Shown: positions 1-5,621 of the stretch, piece by piece
How the letters are laid out: every line of letters starts with the position of its first letter
Numbering within the stretch: the first letter of the stretch is position 1
Source: Helicobacteraceae bacterium
Lineage (GTDB): Bacteria > Campylobacterota > Campylobacteria > Campylobacterales > Sulfurimonadaceae
Length of the DNA stretch: 5,783 nt
Direction of reading: 5' to 3'
NCBI GenBank assembly: GCA_015488075.1
Contig: WFOM01000033.1
Location: forward strand, 1 to 5,783
Notes under the pieces: model-generated
What the model saw: the letters and a program-made list of their open reading frames with translations, nothing else
Told to the model about the DNA's origin: nothing
Databases searched by the model: none
Position numbers and translations under genes: made by a program

Positions 1-17
1 ATGTGTATAAGAGACAG
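1..17. other. Residual Tn5/Nextera mosaic-end adapter at contig end (artefact)
   Basis: The first 17 bases read ATGTGTATAAGAGACAG. This equals the 19-bp Tn5 mosaic end (AGATGTGTATAAGAGACAG) without its first two bases. That sequence is added by tagmentation library kits. It lies exactly at the window edge and interrupts the HEPN reading frame, so it is best read as untrimmed adapter and not as a natural Tn5 end. Genomic sequence starts at base 18. Confidence 0.95.
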
Positions 18-277
18 ACTTATCCCTTCATAATCATGTGCTATATAATTTCTTGTCAAATAGCTTTCTTTATAAGGCAAATCATTATTTTCATTTTTAA
101 AATCATCACTTAGTTTATTTAAAGTCTCTCCTATTTGCATTATATACATACAAACTCATATCCGAGTTTGGAATTTAAAAGATCCTCAATGGTTTTAAAC
201 TCTTTTTTGTAAGAATTTATATCATCTATCTTTTCTATTATAAAGTCTATTTTGGACTTATCACTTTTTTTAGACAT
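18..277 (-). pseudogene. hepT: HepT-like HEPN RNase toxin, frameshifted and truncated by the contig end
   Basis: HEPN-domain (DUF86) toxin of the HepT-MntA type, which in the family is a metal-independent RNase neutralised by its MNT partner. The ATG at 277-275 overlaps the end of mntA by 8 bp. The first frame reads MSKKSDKSKIDFIIEKIDDI and continues about 45 codons to TAA at 142-140. The conserved second half lies in the other frame (-1 relative to the first), from about 151 to 18. It contains MQIGETLNKLSDDF and then RNYIAHDY, which is the family's RX4HXY motif with the catalytic Arg and His and the Tyr that MntA adenylylates. The second frame is blocked by TGA at 158-156, so the shift must lie between about 155 and 143. 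One missing base near the AAA at 152-154 would restore a normal HEPN protein. The C-terminal end is lost at the adapter. Whether the shift is real or an assembly error near a contig end cannot be decided here. Confidence 0.8.
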
Positions 278-581
278 ATACCAGTTCTTGTTGTATAACT
301 TTTTTTATAGTATCGTTGTTAGTATCACTTGGAATAAAATCTATATTTGAAATACCAAGCATCTCTTTTATATCATCTTTTACTTTTTCCAAAAAAACAG
401 CACCGTTAAATCCACTGTATTTTTTTACAAACTCTTTATCAACACTGTATAATATATCTATATCACTGTTTTGATTTTGTTCATCTCTCGCATAAGAGCC
501 TAAAACTCCGACTATTACAAAGCCGTCTTTTATATACTTTTGTTTTATTTGATTTAGTTTATTTTTTATTATAGCTTTCAT
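270..581 (-). CDS. mntA: MntA-like nucleotidyltransferase antitoxin (MNT domain)
   Basis: A 103-residue minimal nucleotidyltransferase of the polymerase-beta fold. The signature GSX10DXD is complete: Gly28-Ser29, then Asp40 and Asp42 (GSYARDEQNQNSDID), with a likely third carboxylate at Asp81 in NIDFIP. In characterised HepT-MntA pairs this enzyme transfers AMP from ATP to a tyrosine of the HEPN toxin and so silences it; the hepT reading frame follows directly. The ATG at 581-579 is preferred. A TTG two codons upstream (587) is also possible. The gene starts inside the end of the phosphoesterase gene (23-bp overlap) and ends 8 bp inside hepT, so translational coupling is likely. No clear Shine-Dalgarno precedes the ATG, but a perfect TATAAT lies at 594-589. 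The length is normal for the family and no active-site residue is missing, in contrast to the damaged toxin. Confidence 0.87.
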   Translation of the reverse strand: MKAIIKNKLNQIKQKYIKDGFVIVGVLGSYARDEQNQNSDIDILYSVDKEFVKKYSGFNGAVFLEKVKDDIKEMLGISNIDFIPSDTNNDTIKKVIQQELVYV

Positions 582-1089
582 AATCAAAATTATACACTAT
601 TTTTGAGTAGTCATCTTCGCTCGGGTCTTTGTAAAAGTAGTTTACCTTGTAGTTTTTGTCATCAATCTCAAGCATTACACACTCACTTTTTGGCTTTTCT
701 CTTGCACAAATCTCACCCGGATTTAAAAAAAGAGTATCTTTTAGTTTTTTTGCTTCAAACATATGCGTATGCCCAAAAATTACTACATCTGTATCCGGAG
801 TCATATAAAAAGGAAGATGCATAAGTTTAAAAGTTATATCTTTGATTTTAAAATAATATGGCTCTTTATTTAAATTAAACTCATTTGCATACTGAATCAT
901 ATGTGCATCATTGTTTCCATAAACAGCTATATAAGGAAGGTTTGTGTTTTTAATGTATTCTATTGTATCATATAAAACAATATCACCGGCATGAATTATA
1001 TACTCTGCACCACTTTCAACCAAAAAATCTATCGCACTTTTAGCTAAATCAAATCTTCTGTGTGAATCTGAGATAACTGCTATATTCAA
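559..1089 (-). CDS. YfcE/MJ0936-family metallophosphoesterase
   Basis: A 176-residue calcineurin-like phosphoesterase of the small YfcE/MJ0936 group, a binuclear-metal cytoplasmic phosphodiesterase whose natural substrate is generally unknown. The metal and catalytic motifs occur in order: SDSH (Asp8, His10), HAGD (Asp36), GNND (Asn59, Asp61), His91 in LMHLPF, and GHTH (His107, His109). NPGE near the C-terminus is also typical. The start is a TTG at 1089-1087, which places Met directly before the first beta strand as in relatives. It is supported by a GAGGA Shine-Dalgarno at 1098-1102 with 8-nt spacing that overlaps the end of topA. Only 4 bp separate it from the topA stop, so the two are almost certainly cotranscribed. 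Its 3' end overlaps mntA. The family assignment is firm; the substrate and the reason for linkage to topA are not visible from sequence. Confidence 0.92.
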   Translation of the reverse strand: MNIAVISDSHRRFDLAKSAIDFLVESGAEYIIHAGDIVLYDTIEYIKNTNLPYIAVYGNNDAHMIQYANEFNLNKEPYYFKIKDITFKLMHLPFYMTPDTDVVIFGHTHMFEAKKLKDTLFLNPGEICAREKPKSECVMLEIDDKNYKVNYFYKDPSEDDYSKIVYNFDYESYNKK

Positions 1090-1093
1090 AACT

Positions 1094-3307
1094 TTAATCC
1101 TCTATAGGAGTTCTTTTTTTACATTCCACACACTCATAAACCTCTTTGCCTCTGTATGTTCTTTTTGCTAAAACTCCATCACATCCATCTTCAGTGCATT
1201 TTAGAGTTGTAGGTTCAAACTTTGAGATAAAATCACATTTTGGATAATTTTCACACCCCCAAAAGCTTCCTCTTCTTGAGTTTCTAAGGATTAGTTTTCC
1301 ACCACATTTAGGGCAAGGGGTAGAGCTTGTTTTAGTTTCTTGTTTTAGGCTTTTTGTATTTTTACATTCAGGATATCCACTACAAGCTAAAAACTTACCG
1401 TTTCTTCCCTGTTTTACAACCATAGGTTTGCCACATTTTTCACAAACCTCATCGCTTATCTCTTCCTCTTTTTTTTCATCTTTATCTTCACCGATTTGTT
1501 CTGTATATCTACATTTAGGATAAGCACTACAAGCTATAAACTCACCATACCTTCCACTTCTAAGAAGCAATTCACTTCCACATTTAGGGCAAGCTCTTCC
1601 GATTGGTTTTGCTGTTTTTTGAGATTTGATTTTCTTTTTACCATCTTCAATTTGTTTCATAAAATCTTTATAAAAATCTAAAAGAGGTTTTTTCCAATCA
1701 ACCTTACCTTCTGCTATCTCATCTAAAAGCTCTTCCATTTTGGCAGTAAATTTGCTATCTACTATCTCACTAAAATTTTTCTCTAAAATATCTATAACAG
1801 TAAAAGCAATCTCAGTTGGAATGATTTGTCTTTTTTCTATCGTTACATAATCTCTATTTGTAAGTGTTGCTATGGTCGGAGCATAAGTTGATGGTCTTCC
1901 AATCCCCTCAGCTTCAAGTTTTTTAATCAAACTTGCTTCGGTGTATCTTGATGGTGGTTCGGTAAAATGTTGTGTCGGTTTAATTGAAGCTATTTTAGCT
2001 TCATCGCCTTCATTAAGTTTTGGAAGAAGTTTATCTTTATCTTCATTCCCTAAAATTTTATAAAATCCATCAAAAACAAGTTTTCTTCCTGTTGCTCTGT
2101 ATTCTGCCACATCACTTTTAAAAGTTATGCTTTGTTGCTCAAAAACTGCATCTTCCATCTGGGTTGCTAAAAATCTTTCATATATTAGTTTATATAGTTT
2201 TAACTCATCCGGTTTTAGATAGTCTTTTGCAACTTCCGGAGTAAACTCTAGCATAGTAGGGCGGATAGCTTCATGGGCTTCCTGAGCATTTTTAGCTTTT
2301 TTAGTATATATTTTAGGTTTTTTTGGAAGATATTTCTCGCCAAATTTATCTTTTATAAGCCCTCTTACCGCATCAACAGCTTCTTTTGCAAGATTAAGTG
2401 AGTCTGTTCTCATATATGTTATAACCCCACTTACTCCATTTGGAGTAGATACACCCTCATAAAGGGTTTGAGCTATCATCATAGTTTTTTTTGGACTAAA
2501 TCCAAGCTTGCTTGAAGCTGTTTGCTGAAGAGTTGAAGTCATAAAAGGTGGCGGAGTTGAGGTTTTTCTTTGTTTTGTTTCAATCTTTTCTATAATGAAA
2601 TTTGATTTTTTTATATCCTCTGCTATATTTTTAGCTTCTGTTTCATTTTTTATGGAAAGCTTTTCTATCTTTTTATTTTTATACTTTGTTAGATTTGCTT
2701 CTATTTCAGGTTCAAAAACAGTATCTATACTCCAATACTCCTCAGGCTTAAAGTTTTTTATCTCCCTTTCTCTGTCTACTACAATTTTAAGTGCCGCACT
2801 TTGAACTCTGCCGCCGCTTAAGCCTTTTTGTATCTTTGATGAAAGTAAAGGTGAGAGTTTATAACCGACAATCCTATCAAGCAGTCTTCTTGCTTGTTGG
2901 GCATTTACCATATTTATATCTATATCTCTTGCTGATTCTATCGCATTTTTTATAGCAGATTTTGTAATTTCATGAAATACAATTCTAGGTAAGCTTTTTG
3001 GATCTTTATCAATAGCATAAGATATATGCCAACCTATTGCTTCACCCTCTCTATCTTCATCGGTTGCTATATATATAGTAGAAGCTTTTTTTGCTTTCTC
3101 TTTTATCTCTTTTACCGTTTTTTGATGATCTTTTGAGATTACATAAGTTGGGATTATCTCTTGTTTCTCTTCATCTATAGTTATACCGAATCTATGTGAT
3201 GGCAAATCTCTTATATGCCCTTTTGATGCTATAACATCATAACCTTTGCCCAAAAAATTTTTTATAGTTCTTGCTTTTGCGGGAGACTCTACTATGATTA
3301 GTTTCAC
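1094..3307 (-). CDS. topA: DNA topoisomerase I (type IA) with four C-terminal zinc-finger motifs
   Basis: A 737-residue type IA topoisomerase that relaxes negatively supercoiled DNA by nicking one strand through a 5'-phosphotyrosine link. The N-terminal TOPRIM domain shows LIIVESPAKARTIKNFLG (Glu7) and the acidic triad in TDEDREGEAIGWH (Asp83, Asp85, Glu87). The catalytic tyrosine is Tyr298 in GVITYMRTDS, followed by Arg300. The conserved GIGRPSTYAPTI lies near 468-479. The C-terminal tail has four Cys4 motifs: Cys573/576/593/599, 622/625/642/648, 665/668/685/691, and a more divergent 704/709/726/729. Start is GTG at 3307-3305, placing Met-Lys directly before the first strand, with AGGA at 3315-3318 and 7-nt spacing. 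It heads a leftward operon with the phosphoesterase and the toxin-antitoxin genes, and diverges from the flagellin gene across 144 bp. The length is in the usual bacterial range and all key residues are present. Confidence 0.98.
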   Translation of the reverse strand: MKLIIVESPAKARTIKNFLGKGYDVIASKGHIRDLPSHRFGITIDEEKQEIIPTYVISKDHQKTVKEIKEKAKKASTIYIATDEDREGEAIGWHISYAIDKDPKSLPRIVFHEITKSAIKNAIESARDIDINMVNAQQARRLLDRIVGYKLSPLLSSKIQKGLSGGRVQSAALKIVVDREREIKNFKPEEYWSIDTVFEPEIEANLTKYKNKKIEKLSIKNETEAKNIAEDIKKSNFIIEKIETKQRKTSTPPPFMTSTLQQTASSKLGFSPKKTMMIAQTLYEGVSTPNGVSGVITYMRTDSLNLAKEAVDAVRGLIKDKFGEKYLPKKPKIYTKKAKNAQEAHEAIRPTMLEFTPEVAKDYLKPDELKLYKLIYERFLATQMEDAVFEQQSITFKSDVAEYRATGRKLVFDGFYKILGNEDKDKLLPKLNEGDEAKIASIKPTQHFTEPPSRYTEASLIKKLEAEGIGRPSTYAPTIATLTNRDYVTIEKRQIIPTEIAFTVIDILEKNFSEIVDSKFTAKMEELLDEIAEGKVDWKKPLLDFYKDFMKQIEDGKKKIKSQKTAKPIGRACPKCGSELLLRSGRYGEFIACSAYPKCRYTEQIGEDKDEKKEEEISDEVCEKCGKPMVVKQGRNGKFLACSGYPECKNTKSLKQETKTSSTPCPKCGGKLILRNSRRGSFWGCENYPKCDFISKFEPTTLKCTEDGCDGVLAKRTYRGKEVYECVECKKRTPIED

Positions 3308-3343
3308 TTATATATCCTGAAAATGCTTTTTTTGACAAACCGA

Positions 3344-3349
3344 ATTTTA
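3344..3349 (-). promoter_or_regulatory. Possible -10 box of the topA promoter
   Basis: On the minus strand TAAAAT (within GATAAAAT) lies about 37 bases upstream of the topA GTG and follows a T-rich run, as is common in Campylobacterota promoters, where a clear -35 is often missing. The sequence 17 bp upstream (AGTGTT, 3372-3367) is a poor -35. This is a weak call in AT-rich DNA. The -35 zone would touch the sigma-28 -35 element of the flagellin gene on the other strand. Confidence 0.35.
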
Positions 3350-3371
3350 TCTAAAAAAAAATAAATAACAC

Positions 3372-3398
3372 TAAAGTAAACAAAATAACAGTCGATTT
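3372..3398 (+). promoter_or_regulatory. Sigma-28 (FliA) promoter of the flagellin gene
   Basis: TAAAGTAA (3372-3379), an 11-bp spacer, then GTCGATTT (3391-3398). This has the architecture of the FliA consensus TAAAGTTT-N11-GCCGATAA and keeps the TAAAG and CGAT cores. Transcription would start near 3405, giving a leader of roughly 47 nt. Sigma-28 control is the norm for major flagellins in Campylobacter and Helicobacter. Confidence 0.85.
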
Positions 3399-3435
3399 AG
3401 TATTAGAGGTCGGCATGGAAGTCGATCAAATTTCA

Positions 3436-3451
3436 GATAAAAGGATTTATC
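3436..3451 (+). promoter_or_regulatory. Hairpin holding the flagellin Shine-Dalgarno in its loop; candidate CsrA site
   Basis: GATAAA (3436-3441) pairs with TTTATC (3446-3451), leaving the tetraloop AGGA (3442-3445). The loop is the core of the Shine-Dalgarno, and the stem ends directly before the ATG at 3452. A GGA in the loop of a short hairpin over the ribosome site is the classical CsrA/RsmA target geometry. A second GGA in the leader is at 3417-3419. In Campylobacter jejuni the flaA leader is a main CsrA target, antagonised by FliW. The hairpin is seen directly; CsrA binding is inferred. Confidence 0.5.
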
Positions 3452-5503
3452 ATGAGTTTCAGAATTAACACAAACATAAGTGCGCTCAATGCACAAACAA
3501 ACTTGAACATGACAAACAGAAGTCTGTCAAGTTCTTTGGAAAGATTGTCATCAGGCCTTAGAATCAACAAAGCCGCAGATGATTCTTCAGGTATGGCTAT
3601 AGCTGACAGTCTAAGAAGTCAGGCAAACTCTCTTGCTCAGGCGATAGCAAATGCAAACGACGGTATAGGAGTTATCCAAATAGCCGACAAAGCTATGGAT
3701 GAACAGCTAAAAATCCTTGATACCATCAAAACCAAAGCTATCCAAGCAGCTTCAGATACACAAAGTGCATCATCAAGAGAAGCTATCCAAAAAGATGTCA
3801 ACAGACTCTTAGAACAACTTGACAACATAGCTAAAACAACTGCTTACAACGGTCAAGCACTTCTTTCTGGAACATTTACAAACAAAGAGTTCCAAGTAGG
3901 AGCCTACTCTAATCAAACTGTTAAAGCTTCTATAGCAAACACTCAGTCTTTGGCGGTCGGTAACATTACTTCAAAAGCTGATATCGCTGCAGTCGGTAAT
4001 ACTGCTTCAAAAGCTTTGGCAGCAGAAATAACAAAAGGTTCAAAAACTATTTATATGAGCACAGCTATCGGTGCGGGACTTGATCCTACCGGACTTGCAC
4101 AGGGTGATACTATCAGAATAGACGGTGTAGGTGACTATACTATCACAAATATTCAAGGTAATATGTCAACAGGAAGCATCTCAAGTGCAATTATAACTCT
4201 TGATAGGGCTATAGAAAAAACACTATCAGCCGGTTCTACATTTAAAGTATCTTTAGTTAAAACCGTTGCAGAAAATTTAAGTGCCATATCAACAGGTGGA
4301 GCTACTTTTTCTGCGACAGGTGTTGTAGGCGTAAGCGATATAACAGGTTTTGCCGTCGGCGATAAAATATCTTTTACAAACAGTGCAGGTTCAACTTCGG
4401 TGCTAACAATTACAAAAATAACAGGAAGTTCTACAGGTGCTACATCAGGAACTATTACATTTAGTGCTGCCGGAAACGGTGCATTGGCAAACAGCACTTT
4501 TACTATCAATCACAGAGCAAGTCTTGGAACAGACTACACCGGTAACGATTATATCCAATACACTGCAAACGGTGTTCAGCTTGAAGGTGTTCAGCTAACA
4601 AAACAAACAACCGTTACAAAATCTGACGGAACAACCACAACACTTGCTGCAGGCGTGGCTCAAACAGGACTTGGAAGAGTTGCGGATCTTATAAATGCTT
4701 CAAGTGATAAAACAGGTATAAAAGCAAAAGCTGTAGTTGAAGAAAACTCTAACATAAGAGTTCAAGGCGGAGCATTAACAAGCGATATCTTTATAAACGG
4801 TGTCAGAATCCTTGACAAAGGAACAAATATAGTTAATGCAGACAGCGACAACACACTTGTAAATGCTATAAATGCAAAATCAAATGAAACAGGTGTAAAA
4901 GCTACACTTGAGGCTGATGGAACACTTACTTTAACAAGTGACGGAAGAGCTATGGTTACAAGCGGTCTTAGTGCAGTTGCAGGTATAAATGACGGTGTTC
5001 ATGCAGGTAGATTAGAATTTACAAGTTTAAACGGCGGTAATATAAATGTTTCAAGTAAACATTATACCGATTCGGGACTTGTTACTGCAAATACTGCAGC
5101 TTCAACACTTAATGAAGTAGAAAAAAGTAGTGTTCTTAGCGACTTGATTCATGGTAGAGTCGATAATAACAATGACGGTGTTGTAAACAATAAAGATATA
5201 AAAGGGCTGCTATTAACAAGAAAAGGTGCTATGAAAGCTATGGATATAGTTGAAGCAGCTATAAAACAGCTTGATGCAATAAGAGCAGATCTTGGTTCAG
5301 TTCAAAATCAGTTAACTGTTACGGTAAACAACATATCTGTAACACAGGTTAACGTAAAAGCGGCAGAATCTCAAATAAGAAATGTTGACTTTGCGGCTGA
5401 AAGTGCTAACTTTAACAAACTGAACATCCTATCACAATCTGGTTCTTATGCTCTAAGTCAAGCCAATGCTGTTCAAAGAAATGTATTAAGATTACTCCAA
5501 TAG
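3452..5503 (+). CDS. fla: Flagellin, enlarged central domain with duplicated beta modules and an EF-hand-like loop
   Basis: A 683-residue flagellin, the subunit of the flagellar filament, exported unfolded by the flagellar type III system without a signal peptide. The N-terminal D0/D1 region (about 1-165) has FRINTNISALNAQ, LSSGLRINKAADDSSGMAIA and LKILDTIKTKAIQAA, much like Campylobacter FlaA. The C-terminal D1/D0 region (about 592-683) has GSVQNQLTVTVNNISVTQ, ESQIRNVDFAAESANF and ends VLRLLQ. Between them lies the surface-exposed part: a 12-residue tandem repeat (169-192), two related beta-rich modules (about 193-270 and 281-354), two Flagellin_IN-like repeats (about 370-440 and 445-496), and an EF-hand/dockerin-like loop (571-582). 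It is over 100 residues longer than the roughly 570-residue Campylobacter flagellins, mostly because of the two modules. No cysteine is present. AGGA at 3442-3445 lies 6 nt before the ATG. The central region is Ser/Thr-rich and so a likely target of O-glycosylation, which fits the probable Maf gene downstream. It ends in three consecutive in-frame TAG codons. Confidence 0.97.
   Translation: MSFRINTNISALNAQTNLNMTNRSLSSSLERLSSGLRINKAADDSSGMAIADSLRSQANSLAQAIANANDGIGVIQIADKAMDEQLKILDTIKTKAIQAASDTQSASSREAIQKDVNRLLEQLDNIAKTTAYNGQALLSGTFTNKEFQVGAYSNQTVKASIANTQSLAVGNITSKADIAAVGNTASKALAAEITKGSKTIYMSTAIGAGLDPTGLAQGDTIRIDGVGDYTITNIQGNMSTGSISSAIITLDRAIEKTLSAGSTFKVSLVKTVAENLSAISTGGATFSATGVVGVSDITGFAVGDKISFTNSAGSTSVLTITKITGSSTGATSGTITFSAAGNGALANSTFTINHRASLGTDYTGNDYIQYTANGVQLEGVQLTKQTTVTKSDGTTTTLAAGVAQTGLGRVADLINASSDKTGIKAKAVVEENSNIRVQGGALTSDIFINGVRILDKGTNIVNADSDNTLVNAINAKSNETGVKATLEADGTLTLTSDGRAMVTSGLSAVAGINDGVHAGRLEFTSLNGGNINVSSKHYTDSGLVTANTAASTLNEVEKSSVLSDLIHGRVDNNNDGVVNNKDIKGLLLTRKGAMKAMDIVEAAIKQLDAIRADLGSVQNQLTVTVNNISVTQVNVKAAESQIRNVDFAAESANFNKLNILSQSGSYALSQANAVQRNVLRLLQ
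3956..4027 (+). repeat. 36-bp imperfect tandem repeat (12 residues) within the flagellin gene
   Basis: Two copies, 3956-3991 and 3992-4027, each begin GTCGGTAA and share ACTTCAAAAGCT or GCTTCAAAAGCT in the middle. They encode VGNITSKADIAA (169-180) and VGNTASKALAAE (181-192). The repeat lies where the conserved D1 domain gives way to the variable central modules. Confidence 0.85.
4571..4596 (+). repeat. 11-bp direct repeat with 15-bp period within the flagellin gene
   Basis: GGTGTTCAGCT occurs at 4571-4581 and again at 4586-4596. It encodes GVQLE followed by GVQLT (residues 374-383) at the start of the first Flagellin_IN-like repeat. It is an in-frame five-residue duplication. Confidence 0.8.
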
Positions 5504-5513
5504 TAGTAGTCAC

Positions 5514-5539
5514 TATTTCGCAGCATTTGCTGCGAAATA
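5514..5539 (+). terminator. Rho-independent terminator after the flagellin gene
   Basis: TATTTCGCAGC (5514-5524) pairs perfectly with GCTGCGAAATA (5529-5539) around the loop ATTT, giving an 11-bp stem that starts 5 bases after the triple stop. The following bases (TCATTATTTAATTT) are T-rich but not a pure T tract, so termination may be incomplete. A strong stem at the 3' end could also stabilise the abundant flagellin mRNA. Confidence 0.8.
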
Positions 5540-5570
5540 TCATTATTTAATTTATAACCGATAATTTTTA

Positions 5571-5586
5571 TGGAATCAAATTTGCT
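5571..5586 (+). promoter_or_regulatory. Sigma-54 (RpoN) promoter of the downstream gene
   Basis: TGGAATCAAATTTGCTT has GG at 5572-5573 and GC at 5584-5585, separated by exactly 10 bp, as the -24/-12 pair requires. It also matches the Campylobacter/Helicobacter form GGAA-N5/6-TTGCTT. Transcription would begin near 5597, about 25 nt before the ATG at 5622. In this phylum RpoN, activated by FlgR, drives the middle flagellar genes. Confidence 0.82.
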
Positions 5587-5621
5587 TATACCTCTGCAAA
5601 CAAAGCTTCACAAGGTATAAA

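Noticed and set aside
1..17. Natural Tn5/IS50 end or transposon boundary
   Set aside because: The mosaic end is an engineered sequence, lies flush with the contig edge, and has no transposase or inverted-repeat context, so adapter is the simpler reading.
140..158. Programmed -1 ribosomal frameshift producing full-length HepT
   Set aside because: No X-XXY-YYZ slippery heptamer and no following stem-loop are visible in the permitted interval; a mutation or sequence error is more likely.
603..824. 73-codon open frame on the plus strand opposite the phosphoesterase gene
   Set aside because: Antisense to a well-supported enzyme gene and with a low-complexity product; a frame shadow.
3411..3426. 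Possible sigma-54 promoter before the flagellin (GGCATGGAAGTCGATC)
   Set aside because: Neither GG (3412-3413 or 3417-3418) has a GC exactly 10 bp downstream; the sigma-28 match at 3372-3398 explains the gene better.
4153..4509. 118-codon open frame on the minus strand opposite the flagellin modules
   Set aside because: It lies wholly antisense to a certain gene, its composition mirrors the Thr/Ser/Gly-rich flagellin codons, and it has no recognisable domain.
5557..5564. ACCGATAA, resembling a sigma-28 -10 element, upstream of the last gene
   Set aside because: The matching -35 position (5538-5545, TATCATTA) is poor and overlaps the terminator stem; the sigma-54 site nearby is far better.
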